From Bradymonas sediminis (GTDB lineage: Bacteria; Myxococcota_A; Bradymonadia; Bradymonadales; Bradymonadaceae): a stretch of DNA of 64,000 nucleotides. The DNA is taken from positions 2,060,001-2,124,000 of the forward strand of contig NZ_CP030032.1 of the NCBI RefSeq assembly GCF_003258315.1, in the 5' to 3' direction. A program made the position numbers and the translations under genes. Each line of letters opens with the position of its first letter. The first letter of the stretch is position 1. Of the stretch, positions 25,777 through 36,234 are shown in pieces. The notes under the pieces were generated by a model that made no database searches, had not been told where the DNA came from, and saw only the letters and a list, made by a program, of their open reading frames with translations.

Positions 25777-26145
25777 TTAAACTCGGCCGACGGTCACCTC
25801 AAACGCGTTTCGCTCCGGCTTGCTGACCTGTAGATTGCCGACGGTCCGCGCGTCACCGGCGTGGCGGGTCCGATAGCGGTCCACCAAGATATCGATCATC
25901 TCGAGCGTCTCCGGGTCGGCGCGATTAGCGCCCAGTTGTTCGCGCAGCTCCGCCAGCACGCCGCCTTCGGGGCTCTCGGCGTCGATGGCCAGGACATTCC
26001 AGATCGTGAGCGCAAAGGACAGGGCGTTTTCAAACTCGTCGGCCGAGGTCTCCGAGTGGGCGCGCTTGGTGATCGGCTGGGCGAAGTCCAGAAAGGTCAG
26101 CGTCAACTCAGGGTCGTGTATTTTCAGGTCTTTTGAGGGGCTCAT
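25777..26145 (-). CDS. Hypothetical small protein
   Basis: 122 residues, acidic and helical, without signal peptide, membrane segment or recognisable catalytic motif. Notable pieces are LTFLDFAQPITKRAHS, ENALSFALTIWNVLAID and EMIDILVDRYRTRHAG. Codon use fits the neighbours. A GGAATTGG stretch just upstream of the ATG may be the ribosome binding site. It converges with the AbgT-type gene (61 bp between stops). I do not recognise the family; the gene is probably real. Confidence 0.6.
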   Translation of the reverse strand: MSPSKDLKIHDPELTLTFLDFAQPITKRAHSETSADEFENALSFALTIWNVLAIDAESPEGGVLAELREQLGANRADPETLEMIDILVDRYRTRHAGDARTVGNLQVSKPERNAFEVTVGRV

Positions 26146-26544
26146 TCCAATTCCGATAGATTCGTGGTGAAGGGGATAGGCCGGCGGTCAAGCCGGTCGC
26201 CAGGATGGTAATACCGAGCCCCCTGGAGAGCAAGATCTCGCCGCGCACCTGCGACGCGCCACAAAAACCCACCCACCGCAAACCCACCACGCCGCGCACC
26301 CGCGACGCCCGGCAAGAACCCAACAAATGCGCAACAACACCCAACAACCTCGCACCGCATCGCCGCCCCGACGCCCCCCTTCTGTCGCTACGCGACATCT
26401 TCCCCAGAGGGGAAGATCTACGGTTACTTCGCTGTTTCTCCTCTGGTTTATGAGGGCGCTAAATCGCCTTAAATATTGGAATGAAACACTCTGGGTCGAT
26501 GTTCTTCGGTTCGAGTGTGAGCACCCTAATTATGGAGTAAAACG
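26146..26544. other. Intergenic region with a degenerate repeat and a short hairpin
   Basis: 399 bp without a convincing gene. A related 16-mer occurs twice, about 60 bp apart (CGCGCACCTGCGACGC and CGCGCACCCGCGACGC). A 9-bp stem, ATCTTCCCC/GGGGAAGAT (26397-26417) with a 3-nt loop, has the look of a dispersed intergenic repeat. GGAG at 26534-26537 is the ribosome binding site of the next gene. Confidence 0.5.
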
Positions 26545-27237
26545 ATGTTCCTAGACCCTATCTATTTGCTCATCATGGGCGTTGGTTTCGTGCTGAGCCT
26601 GGGCGCCCAATTCTGGGTAAAAAACCGCGTCAACAAATGGCTCAAGGTCCCGACCAGCCGCGGGATGACCGGGCGCGATGTCGCCCAGGAGATCCTGCGC
26701 GTCAAAGGCATCACGGACGTGACCGTGGAGCAGACCCCGGGTTTTCTGTCCGACCACTACGACCCGAGCTCGCGCACGCTGCGGCTTAGCCCCGACATCT
26801 ATAACGGACGCTCGGTGACCGCCGCCGGCATCGCCGCCCACGAGGTCGGCCACGCCATCCAGCACAAGGAAGGCTATTGGCCGATGACCATCCGCCAGAA
26901 GATGGTGCCGGTGGCCAATATCGGCACGAACCTGGGCGTCTGGATCATGATCGCCGGGCTCTTTATCGGCATCACCGGCCTGGCCAAAGTCGGCGTGTTG
27001 CTCTTCGCGGGCTTTGTCGGCTTCACCGTGGTGACACTCCCGGTTGAGTTCGACGCCTCGGCGCGCGCCAAACGCGCGGTGGCCGACTATAATATCGTCG
27101 GGCCGCGCGAATTGGGCGGGGTCAGCCAGGTGCTGACCGCGGCGGCCGCGACCTATGTGGCCGCCGCGGTGTCGGCGATTCTGCAGCTTTTGTATTGGTT
27201 GTACCGGCTGGGGCTGCTGGGTGGGCGGCGTGATTAG
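26545..27237 (+). CDS. YugP-like membrane zinc metallopeptidase
   Basis: 230 residues. It has an N-terminal membrane helix (about 5-25), a soluble segment with the zinc-binding HExxH motif at 99-103 (HEVGH), two or three further hydrophobic helices (about 125-170) and a C-terminal one (205-225). Layout and motif match the Zn_peptidase_2/YugP family (PF04298); blocks TPGFLSDHYDPSSRTLRLSP and PVEFDASARAK are typical. It is an integral membrane protease of unknown substrate. It converges with the N-ATPase operon (46 bp between the stops), with no strong terminator visible between them. Confidence 0.88.
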   Translation: MFLDPIYLLIMGVGFVLSLGAQFWVKNRVNKWLKVPTSRGMTGRDVAQEILRVKGITDVTVEQTPGFLSDHYDPSSRTLRLSPDIYNGRSVTAAGIAAHEVGHAIQHKEGYWPMTIRQKMVPVANIGTNLGVWIMIAGLFIGITGLAKVGVLLFAGFVGFTVVTLPVEFDASARAKRAVADYNIVGPRELGGVSQVLTAAAATYVAAAVSAILQLLYWLYRLGLLGGRRD

Positions 27238-27282
27238 CGCACCACTCTAGCTAGAAATTTGGCCCCAAAAAGCCCGCGTAGC

Positions 27283-28167
27283 TTAGCCATCCTTAAGCGA
27301 CTCAAAGCCTGCGATCAGGTCAAAAAGCTCGGCGTCGATATTGTCTTTGCGCAGGCGGTGATAGGAGCGGGTCATCTCTTCGAGCAGGCCGTCAATATTC
27401 TTCTCGGCGCGTTGCATGGCGGCCAGGCGGCTGGCGTTTTCGCTGGCAAGGGACTCCGCGCAGGCGCGAAAGAGCGAGACGAATAGGTATTCGCGCACCA
27501 GGGCGGGGAGGGTGTTTTGGGCGCCATTGAGCACCTGCGCCGGCAGGTTGGTCGGCCAGGCGATGGCGCTAAGTTCGCGGCTCCACGCGGCGTCGAGCGG
27601 CAATAGGCGCTGGCTCACCGGAGTGTAAGTGGCCGGGCCGGTGGGCTGGTTATGAAAGAGGTAGATCTCCTTGAGTTCGCCGGCTGCGCGGCGCTCCTCG
27701 AGCTCCGAGAGCACCGTCGCGATGAGCGGCGAGATGGCCTGAATCGAGCCTGGCAGCCGGAAATGTGCCGTGGACTCAAGCGCCGAGTCCTGCAGCCGAT
27801 GCCCCACGCGCTCGCCGACCACCCACACAGACCTTTTGTCCGCAATCTCGCTCATTTCCTCTAGGACGTATTCGGCCATCACCTCGTTGAATTGGCCGAC
27901 CAATCCCTGGTCGGAGCCGAACACGATGGCGACCACGTTTCCGCCGTCGGACAGGCTCAGGCTCGTCTGAATGTCGCGCATCGCCGGGTCGCGAAAACAG
28001 GCCGAGAGACCGAGTTGGACGGTATGATAATAGTCGTCTAGCGAACGCACGGCGTTCTCGTATTGGGTCACACTTGAGGCCGCGACGGCCTTCATGGTGC
28101 GCACCACGCCGTGCAAATCCGTGGCGCTGCCGATCTTTTGGAGCAGGCTTCCGGTGGTCTCACTCAT
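27283..28167 (-). CDS. atpG: N-type F-ATPase gamma subunit
   Basis: 294 residues; the central rotor stalk coupling ring rotation to catalysis. Long N- and C-terminal helices frame a Rossmann-like middle ([19 protein letters not shown], matching the conserved GSDxGLxGxxN block). The C-terminal helix has the family pattern [19 protein letters not shown] then [10 protein letters not shown], where F-type gamma usually has M-x-A-A-T-x-N-A. It is the last gene of the nine-gene operon and overlaps atpA by 4 bp. This final position of gamma is characteristic of N-ATPase operons rather than the standard atpHAGDC order. Confidence 0.93.
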   Translation of the reverse strand: MSETTGSLLQKIGSATDLHGVVRTMKAVAASSVTQYENAVRSLDDYYHTVQLGLSACFRDPAMRDIQTSLSLSDGGNVVAIVFGSDQGLVGQFNEVMAEYVLEEMSEIADKRSVWVVGERVGHRLQDSALESTAHFRLPGSIQAISPLIATVLSELEERRAAGELKEIYLFHNQPTGPATYTPVSQRLLPLDAAWSRELSAIAWPTNLPAQVLNGAQNTLPALVREYLFVSLFRACAESLASENASRLAAMQRAEKNIDGLLEEMTRSYHRLRKDNIDAELFDLIAGFESLKDG

Positions 28168-29729
28168 GACTTCTGCCGCGTCTGCGCCAGGGCAACCTCC
28201 TCGGCCACAAGGAAGGGCTTGAGGGCTTTTTTGGCCAGCCCAATCAAAATGTCGCGGTCCTCGGGGCCCAACTTTTGACTCCCCCCAAAGAGCCTGCTCA
28301 GGCTCTCCGGGATATCTTTTGTCGCCTTTTTGAGCGCCGCTTGCGCCTCGACCATCTCGGTCAGGGGGACGCCGTCAAAGAGCCCCTCACTGAGGGCGAG
28401 CAACACGAGGATCTGGCCGGGGACCGAGACCGGGGCGAGCTCGGGTTGCTTAAGGCAGGCGCGAATGCGCCGACCGTGGTCGATGGTCTGTTGGGTGCTC
28501 TCGTCGAGTCGCGCGCCGAAGCGCGCGAAAGTCTCGAGCTCTTCGAATTGCGCGTAGGCGAGCTTAAGGTTGCCGGTGACCGCGCGATACGCGGCGCGCT
28601 GCGCCTTGCCGCCGACGCGCGAGACGGACTTGCCCACGTCGACCGCGGGCAGCACGCCCAGCTCAAAGAGCGTCGGGGACAGATAGATCTGGCCGTCGGT
28701 AATGGAGATCAAATTCGTCGGGATATAATCCGAGATATTCTGGGCCTCGGTCTCAATCACGGGCAACGCGGTGAGTGAGCCGCCGCCGCGCTCATCGTTG
28801 AGGCGGGTGGAGCGCTCCAGCAGGCGGGAGTGAATATAGAAAATATCGCCAGGGAACGCCTCGCGCCCGGGCGGGCGGCGCAATAAGAGCGACAGCTCGC
28901 GGTAGCTTCGCGCGTGCTGGGTGAGGTCGTCATAGACGATCAGGACATCCCGGCCCGCCTCCATAAAGTGCTCGGCGATGCTGGTCGCGGCGTAGGGGGC
29001 GATATAGGCGAGCCCGGGCGGATCGTTACCCTCGGTGACGACCACCACGCTGTAGGACAGCGCGTCGTGCTCCCGCAAGGTGGCCACGACCCGCGCGACC
29101 GCCGCCGCGCGCTGGCCGATCGCGCAGTATACGCAGACCACATCCTGGCCGCGCTGGTTAATAATCGTGTCGAGCGCGATGGCCGTCTTGCCGGTCTGGC
29201 GGTCGCCGAGGATCAGCTCGCGCTGGCCTCGCCCGATGGGCACCAGGGCGTCGACGACTTTAACGCCGGTCTGCAGCGGCACGGTGACCGGCGACCGGTC
29301 CATAATCGCCGGGGCGGGGCGCTCGATGGGGAGGCGCCCGGAGGTGGGCACCGGGCCCAGCTCGTCGAGGGGGCGCCCGAGGGGGTCGATGACGCGCCCG
29401 AGCACGCCGGCCCCGACCGGAACATCCATGACCCGCCCGGTGCGCTCGACCTCGTCGCCGGCGTGCAGATGCGAGTATTGCCCGAGCAGCACGCAGCCAA
29501 CTTCGTCCTCATCGACGTTAAAGGTGATGCCCTGAACGCCGCCGGGGAATTGCACGAGCTCCTCGACGCCGACGCCGGGCAGCCCGGTGATATGCGCGAT
29601 GCCGGTCGAAACGCTCACGATGCGCCCGACCTCGCGCGGCTTGAGGTCCGGTGCGCTCTGCTCGCGCGCCGTGTCGGCCGCCGAGAACATCCGGTCGAAG
29701 GCCCCCTTGAGTGTCTCAGACGAGTTCAT
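28164..29729 (-). CDS. atpA: N-type F-ATPase alpha subunit
   Basis: 521 residues from ATG 29729. The longer frame to 29837 lies inside atpF and adds no conserved sequence. The Walker A loop GDRQTGKT is at 175-182. [34 protein letters not shown] and [17 protein letters not shown] are classic alpha-subunit blocks. Alpha is the non-catalytic nucleotide-binding subunit of F1. It overlaps atpF by 14 bp and atpG by 4 bp, so translation is coupled. The C-terminal region is typical in length. Confidence 0.95.
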   Translation of the reverse strand: MNSSETLKGAFDRMFSAADTAREQSAPDLKPREVGRIVSVSTGIAHITGLPGVGVEELVQFPGGVQGITFNVDEDEVGCVLLGQYSHLHAGDEVERTGRVMDVPVGAGVLGRVIDPLGRPLDELGPVPTSGRLPIERPAPAIMDRSPVTVPLQTGVKVVDALVPIGRGQRELILGDRQTGKTAIALDTIINQRGQDVVCVYCAIGQRAAAVARVVATLREHDALSYSVVVVTEGNDPPGLAYIAPYAATSIAEHFMEAGRDVLIVYDDLTQHARSYRELSLLLRRPPGREAFPGDIFYIHSRLLERSTRLNDERGGGSLTALPVIETEAQNISDYIPTNLISITDGQIYLSPTLFELGVLPAVDVGKSVSRVGGKAQRAAYRAVTGNLKLAYAQFEELETFARFGARLDESTQQTIDHGRRIRACLKQPELAPVSVPGQILVLLALSEGLFDGVPLTEMVEAQAALKKATKDIPESLSRLFGGSQKLGPEDRDILIGLAKKALKPFLVAEEVALAQTRQKS

Positions 29730-30513
29730 AATTCTTCCCAGCGTGGAGCCTGGGCTTGTGCTCACCCAGAATCTCGGAAATATTCTTCTCCATCTCGACG
29801 AGATATTCGGAGATGCTCCAGGCGACCTTAAAGCCATCCAGCATCAACTCGATCCCGGCGATCAGGCCGTCAACGGTTTTAAATTCCACAGCGGCCGGCG
29901 CGCCGAAGACCTGGCTGAGGGTTGCGCGAAGGGCGTCTTTTTGCGCGTCCCCGAGCTCAAAGGCGCTCTGGATAAGCATCGGCTGCGCGTCGTCTCCCGC
30001 CGTCGCCCGAAGGTTGTCGACGCTGGCCGGGTCCAGCCCGCGCAGGCGCTCGCCGAACAGCTCCACGATGCGCGCCTCAAGGCTGACCCCGGCCAGCTCT
30101 TTGAGGACCTTGCGCGTGGTCGCGAAGACGGCGTCGCGGCTCTGGCCGGTGATGATATTTTGCAGGGACTGGAACTCGCTGCGCAGCGCCTCCTCGCGCT
30201 CGGCGCGAATTCGCTCGGCGGCCCGGCGACCCTGGTCGACCAGGCGCTGGCGCTCTTCGGCGGCCTCGACGTGCGCCTGGCGCAAGAGCGCGTCGCGCTC
30301 GGCGTCCAATTGCGCGCTCTTTTGCTGAAATTTCTCATGCTGCGCGTCGGCCAGCGACTGTTTGGCCGCCGCGTCGGCGAGCTCGGTCGCGATCTTGTGC
30401 TCACGTGCGTCGATGGCGTTCAAGATCGGCAGATAGAGGAAGCGCTTGAGCAACCACACCAACACCAGGAAATTGAGCATCTGCGCAACGACTGTAAACC
30501 AATCGACAACCAT
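29716..30513 (-). CDS. atpF: N-type F-ATPase b subunit with delta-like C-terminal extension
   Basis: 265 residues, much longer than a normal b subunit (about 156). Residues 1-30 form the membrane anchor. Residues about 35-145 are a charged coiled-coil stator stalk. The last ~100 residues ([14 protein letters not shown] ... [19 protein letters not shown]) resemble the C-terminal half of the delta/OSCP subunit. This b-delta fusion is known in N-ATPases and explains why no atpH gene is present. It lies three bases downstream of atpE and overlaps atpA by 14 bp. The delta relationship is inferred from pattern, not from an alignment score. Confidence 0.9.
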   Translation of the reverse strand: MVVDWFTVVAQMLNFLVLVWLLKRFLYLPILNAIDAREHKIATELADAAAKQSLADAQHEKFQQKSAQLDAERDALLRQAHVEAAEERQRLVDQGRRAAERIRAEREEALRSEFQSLQNIITGQSRDAVFATTRKVLKELAGVSLEARIVELFGERLRGLDPASVDNLRATAGDDAQPMLIQSAFELGDAQKDALRATLSQVFGAPAAVEFKTVDGLIAGIELMLDGFKVAWSISEYLVEMEKNISEILGEHKPRLHAGKNYELV

Positions 30514-30516
30514 AGA

Positions 30517-30798
30517 TTATTGCCCCGCGACTTGAGCAAGCGCAGTGTTCCAGAACGGATTGGCGAAGATCAGAATCATCGACACGACGAAGCAGTAGAT
30601 CGCCGTGGATTCAACCATCGCCAGGCCGACGAATAGCGTTCGGGTAATAGTCGGCGCCGCGTCGGGCTGCTGGGCCAGCGAGGTCAGCGCCGCGACCACG
30701 GCTTTTCCCTCAGCGTACGCCGGCACCATCGTGCCGATCGCGGTCGCCAACGCGCTCATGATGATTGATGCCACAGCGATTGTTGTCATTGCTTCCAT
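30517..30798 (-). CDS. atpE: N-type F-ATPase c subunit (Na+-binding rotor ring)
   Basis: 93 residues, a two-helix hairpin. Helix 2 reads AMVESTAIYCF: Glu63, Ser64 and Tyr68 line up with Na+ ligands Glu65, Ser66 and Tyr70 of the Ilyobacter tartaricus c ring. Aligned back from the loop (QQPD, Pro45), Glu30 of helix 1 falls on the Gln32 position, giving the two-carboxylate site reported for N-ATPases. A GGGGA ribosome binding site precedes ATG 30798. The ion specificity is therefore predicted to be Na+, by inference. High hydrophobicity and length are normal. Confidence 0.93.
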   Translation of the reverse strand: MEAMTTIAVASIIMSALATAIGTMVPAYAEGKAVVAALTSLAQQPDAAPTITRTLFVGLAMVESTAIYCFVVSMILIFANPFWNTALAQVAGQ

Positions 30799-30807
30799 GG
30801 TTTTCCC

Positions 30808-31506
30808 CTATGTGTTCTCAAGCGTTTTAGTGGGCTCGGTTTTAGTGCTGCGAATCGCGGCGGCGATATAGACCGCCGCCAAAATAAAGAAAATATACGC
30901 CTGAACCATGCCGGTGAGCAGGCCCAGCGCGGTCATAATGATCGGAAAGAAGAAGGGCGTAATAGCCAATAGGATCGCCAAGATCAGCCCGCCGCTCATC
31001 ATATTCCCGAACAGGCGAACCGCCAGCGCGAGGGTGCGCGAGATCTCCCCGATCAGGTTGAAGGGCAACATGATAAAGGTCGGCTGCGTATAGGTTTTTA
31101 GGTACCCCAGCAAGCCGCGGTCCAGGACGCCGAAAAGCGGAATCGCGATAAATACGCACACGGCCAGGGCGGTCGTGGTGGACAGCGACCCGGTGGGCGG
31201 CTCGAAGCCGGGCACGATGGTCAGCAGGCTCGAGGTCGCGATGAAGAGAAATAGGGTGCCCAAAAAGCCTAGATATTTCCGGCCGTTATCGATGCCCACC
31301 TCTTCGATCTGGTCGACGATCGTGGTGACCACAATTTCGAGCGCGTTTTGCCAGCGCGAGCGCTGCAAGCCCGTCGATAGCCGGCGGGTGATGAGCTTCG
31401 AGCCGACCACCAGGAGCAACATCAACGCCCAGGTGAAGACGATGGTCGCGTTGAGGCGCACGTCGCCGTATTCCAAAAAGATGATTTCATCGGGACTAAG
31501 GCGCAT
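30808..31506 (-). CDS. atpB: N-type F-ATPase a subunit (ion channel)
   Basis: 232 residues with five to six membrane helices. The essential stator arginine is Arg164 in LALAVRLFGNMMSGG, which faces the c-ring glutamate. FLFIATSSLLTIVPGFEPPTG is the conserved earlier block. It carries ions to and from the rotor ring through half-channels. The start overlaps the end of atpR by 11 bp and atpE follows after 9 bp. The N-terminus is shorter than in E. coli a subunit, as usual in this subfamily. Confidence 0.93.
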   Translation of the reverse strand: MRLSPDEIIFLEYGDVRLNATIVFTWALMLLLVVGSKLITRRLSTGLQRSRWQNALEIVVTTIVDQIEEVGIDNGRKYLGFLGTLFLFIATSSLLTIVPGFEPPTGSLSTTTALAVCVFIAIPLFGVLDRGLLGYLKTYTQPTFIMLPFNLIGEISRTLALAVRLFGNMMSGGLILAILLAITPFFFPIIMTALGLLTGMVQAYIFFILAAVYIAAAIRSTKTEPTKTLENT

Positions 31507-31798
31507 GCGTGGGCTCCGGGGTCAATGGCGCGTGTAGTTCCGTCACCCGCGTTATCACAGCGCGCGCCAAAAGGAACCCGGCCAGGCAGGCGACGATGCG
31601 CTGCCATTGGCCGCCGCCGACCAGGTAAAAACCACCGACCGTGACCACCATGCGCAGCACGAAGCTACCCACAGCCCACAGGGCGGGGCGCGCGGAGGTC
31701 GTCACCTTTTGGACCGTCCACCAGAGACTGCCAAAAAAGAGCCCCCCCAGCGCGACGCCGCCCAGGCCGGCCAAGAACCAAATAAATGCGTCATTCAT
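31496..31798 (-). CDS. atpR: N-ATPase-specific small membrane protein AtpR
   Basis: 100 residues with three hydrophobic helices (about 4-24, 40-60 and 65-85) and polar or charged residues inside them (FVLRMVVTVGG, ACLAGFLLARAVITRV). Position between atpQ and atpB and size match AtpR, found only in N-ATPase operons. It is suggested to assist ion delivery or c-ring assembly, with Mg2+ or Na+ roles debated. It overlaps atpQ by 8 bp and atpB by 11 bp. Named mainly from operon position and topology. Confidence 0.8.
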   Translation of the reverse strand: MNDAFIWFLAGLGGVALGGLFFGSLWWTVQKVTTSARPALWAVGSFVLRMVVTVGGFYLVGGGQWQRIVACLAGFLLARAVITRVTELHAPLTPEPTHAP

Positions 31799-32129
31799 CG
31801 CTATCCTCGCTATCCTCGTTGATCTCGTTGCTCTCGCGATTGAGCCAATGCCAGGCGTTCAGACACCCGATCACAAGCCCCGTGGTGAGCAGCGCAAGCG
31901 TCCATGAGCGCCCGCTGGGGTCGCGCTCGTCGAGCCAGATACCCAGCGCCGCCCCCAGCAGCGTCGGCACCGTGACTGACCACCCGATCAGCCCCATCAT
32001 CCCGAGGCCAAACCACACGCTCGTTTTTCCCTTGCGCCGGGCGTCGAGCTTTCTTTTGGCCTTGCGATCGATGCGATTGGCCAGGGCCGGCCGGCCGGGG
32101 TCGGGCTGTTTTTGCGGCGTATCACTCAT
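31791..32129 (-). CDS. atpQ: N-ATPase-associated AtpQ (AtpI/AtpZ-like) membrane protein
   Basis: 112 residues. It has a basic N-terminus (DPGRPALANRIDRKAKRKLDARR) and two hydrophobic helices (about 41-62 and 72-92). GMMGLIGWSVTVPTLLGAALGIWLDE resembles the AtpZ/AtpI signature, in which a Gly-rich first helix ends in W-L-D. The tail is acidic. Known relatives are small accessory factors for assembly of the c ring or for Mg2+/Ca2+ handling. It overlaps atpC by 8 bp and atpR by 8 bp. The position is the one expected for atpQ. Confidence 0.82.
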   Translation of the reverse strand: MSDTPQKQPDPGRPALANRIDRKAKRKLDARRKGKTSVWFGLGMMGLIGWSVTVPTLLGAALGIWLDERDPSGRSWTLALLTTGLVIGCLNAWHWLNRESNEINEDSEDSDE

Positions 32130-32520
32130 TATGAAAGCTCACCAGTCTGCGCATAAAGCCGACCTCTAACCGGGCCATGGCCGAGCGCAAGACTTGCTCA
32201 TGCTCGGTCAGGGTCAGAAATTCTTCTTCGACCGCGTTTCGCAGTTTTTCCAGGTCGACGCCGCCGATGGCGCGGCGCGCCGACACGGTGACCACCGAGC
32301 CCGCTTTGACCAAAACACCTTCGTCGATGGCCACAAAGACCTCCTGGGCGTCGTCGGTCTCATAGGTAAAGATCCCCGGCTCCAGCGCCGCCACACAGTC
32401 CAACCGGCGCGGCAGGATCCCGAAGGAGCCGCCGGGGGTCTCGGCCACGATGCGCACGACATTTTGCTCAAGGGCGAAGACCTTGGCAGGCAACAGGATT
32501 TTGAGCGTCATGGAGCTCAT
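32122..32520 (-). CDS. atpC: N-type F-ATPase epsilon subunit
   Basis: 132 residues from ATG 32520, just inside the atpD stop. A TTG at 32526 or ATG at 32511 are alternatives, as no strong site is visible. The N-terminal beta-sandwich is recognisable: MTLKILLPAKVF, GSFGILPRRLDCVAAL and VFVAIDEGVLVKAG. The C-terminal helices are short. Epsilon joins the rotor stalk and regulates ATP hydrolysis. It sits directly after atpD, as in all ATPases of this type, and overlaps atpQ by 8 bp. Confidence 0.92.
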   Translation of the reverse strand: MSSMTLKILLPAKVFALEQNVVRIVAETPGGSFGILPRRLDCVAALEPGIFTYETDDAQEVFVAIDEGVLVKAGSVVTVSARRAIGGVDLEKLRNAVEEEFLTLTEHEQVLRSAMARLEVGFMRRLVSFHNE

Positions 32521-32522
32521 GC

Positions 32523-34001
<1,479 letters not shown>

Positions 34002-34075
34002 CTAGCACGAGCGCCCGCGGCGCGACGGCGTACTGAAGGAACGCCAGGGGCGGGCGATCTGGTCAGTGGTTGCGC

Positions 34076-34576
34076 TCAGAGTTCCAGCAGACCATCCGGA
34101 ATCCTGAGTTGATTCTTATCATTCTTGCCTCGGCACAGCACTTTTATCTCAGGGGTCAACGCGCAACTATGGTCGCGGCCCGCCGCGACCGCGCTAAACT
34201 CACCGGCGTGCGTGATGAGACGGGGAGGGGTACCATTTTGCCCCCAACAGGTCACCGTATCCTTCGCATGTTGGCGCCGAATCGCGCAGGTATGCACGTA
34301 TCCGGCCGCGACTGATAGAAACTCGGGGTTTTGCTGCGATTCCGCCCCATAATTCGAGGGGTCTCCCCAACAAGCCACCGAATTGGCGATATGCGGGTCC
34401 GTATCGTCGAGAATACCGCAGGCAAAGGTAGCGCCGGCCGAGATCGATTTAAATTTGCGCTTGAGATCCGACGCGTTGTCGGGCGAGGCAACCCCCGTCC
34501 CCCAACAACTGACCGTCGAATCCTCGACCGCAATTCCGCAGGTATAGCCATCTCCGGCCGAGATGGTTCGACGAGC
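34076..34576 (-). pseudogene. 5'-truncated remnant of an RCC1-repeat lipoprotein gene
   Basis: The frame is open for 166 codons, from just after an in-frame TAA (34579-34577) to the stop at 34076. It encodes at least three RCC1-like blades from its first codons (TISAGDGYTCGIA, SISAGATFACGI, VAAGYVHTCAI, VAAGRDHSCALT). It has no start codon at its beginning, no ribosome binding site and no signal peptide. The only internal ATG (34378) falls in the middle of a blade. It resembles the RCC1 half of the 19.7-22.0 kb lipoprotein. It is best read as a decayed fragment, although an unusual start or a sequencing error upstream cannot be excluded. Confidence 0.7.
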
Positions 34577-34707
34577 TTAGCGCGGTGTCCCAAATCGCAA
34601 ATATTGCGCCAAAAGCATCGCTTAGCAGGCCTTGGGGCACAACGCCCCTGGGAGGGCGTGACCTGGCGGGGCGAAAGATCGGGACAGGTTAGAAAAAATC
34701 GACCTGC

Positions 34708-35787
34708 TCAACGACAGCGTCGGTCTGTCTCCTGGCAGGCAAACCGCACATGAAAATGCTTGTGGTGGCCGCGCGCATGGCGCACGATCGCGTCGCCGCC
34801 GCTATAAGCGGGGTATTGAAAGACGCGGTCCACCCACTCCTCGGTGGCGCCCTGGGCCAGGGCTTCGGCGCGCAGGGTGCGCTGATGCCAGCGGTCGATG
34901 AAGATATACTCGACGTGGCCGCCGTCGAGCAGGTCCTTGAGGATGACCAGCAGCTTCTTGGCGTCCAGCTCGTTTCGGCGCACATGGCCAAAGCGGCGCA
35001 GGGTCTTTGCGGCGTTCTTGCGCGGGTAGCTGATGTCGATGTCGCGCCCGGTGCGATGCGAGGCGTGAGGGTGAATCTTTCGGCCGACGCGGAAGCTGAT
35101 ATCCCCGACCATCAGCGGTTCGCTGTCGGGGTAGGCTTTGCCGTAATTATTGAGCACACGGCTGACTTCGCTGACCGTATAATAGGTGCCGAAGGCTCGG
35201 TGCGGGTAGAGGATGCGATAATAGGGGCTGTCGGGGAGCGGCTCGCCGTTGAAGAGGCGGCCGCGATTGGCCGCGCCGTAGCTCTTCGAGAAGGTATCGG
35301 GGTCGCGCTCCCAGACGCGGATGCGCTGGCCTGGGCTCAAGTCATTGAGGTTGACCCCGGGGTTCAGCCGCTGCAGCGACGCGTTGTTGAGCCGGTACAT
35401 TTGGCGCAGGCGCTTGAGCGTCTCGCCGGGCAGGATGGTGTGCCATAATTCGTTGAGTTGCTGGGTCTGAACGACCGGCTTTCCGTCTTCGATGGGCCAG
35501 GCGGCGGGGTCATCGGGCAACTTCCAGCGCTCGTCGCGAATGCGCCGGGCGATGCGCTCCAGGGTCCCGGGCTCCATGATCGCGTTGAGGGCGACCGGCC
35601 CCAGGCCGGCGGAGGCCAGCGAGAGGCTGCTGGCGACCGAGGGCGGCGGCGCCTGGGCCTCGGCGGGGGCAAGGTTTGCGTTTGGCGTCAAGACCGCCAC
35701 CGCGACCACCACCAGACTCAGGCTTAGACTACGCAGCCCGACGCCGACATTCCATCGGCGCTGAGGGGGTGTCACGTGTTTTTGCAT
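34708..35787 (-). CDS. LysM domain plus MepA-like (M74) murein endopeptidase
   Basis: 359 residues from ATG 35787 (ATG 35811 and GTG 35859 are alternatives; none has a clear ribosome binding site). A signal peptide ends near EAQA. A LysM peptidoglycan-binding domain (about 95-140: WHTILPGETLKRLRQMYRLN...LSPGQRIRVW) precedes a catalytic domain like penicillin-insensitive murein endopeptidase (PF03411). The zinc ligand pattern is complete: His244 and Asp251 in SHRTGRDID, and His344-Phe-His346. In E. coli, MepA cuts D-Ala-mDAP cross-links. A periplasmic or secreted LysM version could serve wall remodelling or attack on other cells; this is inference. Monocistronic. Confidence 0.87.
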   Translation of the reverse strand: MQKHVTPPQRRWNVGVGLRSLSLSLVVVAVAVLTPNANLAPAEAQAPPPSVASSLSLASAGLGPVALNAIMEPGTLERIARRIRDERWKLPDDPAAWPIEDGKPVVQTQQLNELWHTILPGETLKRLRQMYRLNNASLQRLNPGVNLNDLSPGQRIRVWERDPDTFSKSYGAANRGRLFNGEPLPDSPYYRILYPHRAFGTYYTVSEVSRVLNNYGKAYPDSEPLMVGDISFRVGRKIHPHASHRTGRDIDISYPRKNAAKTLRRFGHVRRNELDAKKLLVILKDLLDGGHVEYIFIDRWHQRTLRAEALAQGATEEWVDRVFQYPAYSGGDAIVRHARGHHKHFHVRFACQETDRRCR

Positions 35788-36234
35788 GCTATTATTTGAT
35801 TCGAATCGCATAGAAATTATCGAGCGAAAGGAAGCGAGTAATAATCGCCAGGGGCACACACGACATCGGTGGCGCGCTCGCAGAGGAGACCGGTGAAATA
35901 TGTCGTTCTCAGTCGTACGCTATGGTCCTAAAAGTGCTCACGTGCTTGATTCCGGCAACGCCACGAATCACGCAGGCGTTTTCTACATAGCGGGAGTTTT
36001 GGCGCCCGACAAGGAGACTGCCAGGGAATTTATTCCATCACTCAAACGATTGGCGTATATAACTCGCCGATGCGAGTCGCATTTTGTGGGCATATTATGC
36101 TATGCGCGTGTCGGAACAAAAGCCAAACCTTTTTCGCAGCGCGACTCGATTGGTTTGATGCGCACTTGCCGCACGGTGGCGTCTTCCTTATGTTGTCGGC
36201 GTCAGGCGTCATTTTCTGAACTATCGGAGTAATT
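35788..36234. other. Divergent intergenic region, no clear gene
   Basis: 447 bp between the endopeptidase gene and the HEAT-repeat operon. The open frame at 35900-36232 has a composition and Cys/Arg content unlike the neighbours and no family resemblance, so I leave it out. GGAG near 36224 is the ribosome binding site of the HEAT gene. Confidence 0.55.

Noticed and set aside
34252-34593. 113-codon leftward frame overlapping the RCC1 remnant
   Set aside because: Arg/Pro/Ser-rich, off-frame reading of the RCC1 sequence; the RCC1 frame explains the conservation.
35900-36232. Rightward 110-codon open frame between the endopeptidase and HEAT genes
   Set aside because: No ribosome binding site, amino-acid composition unlike real genes, and no family resemblance; treated as intergenic.
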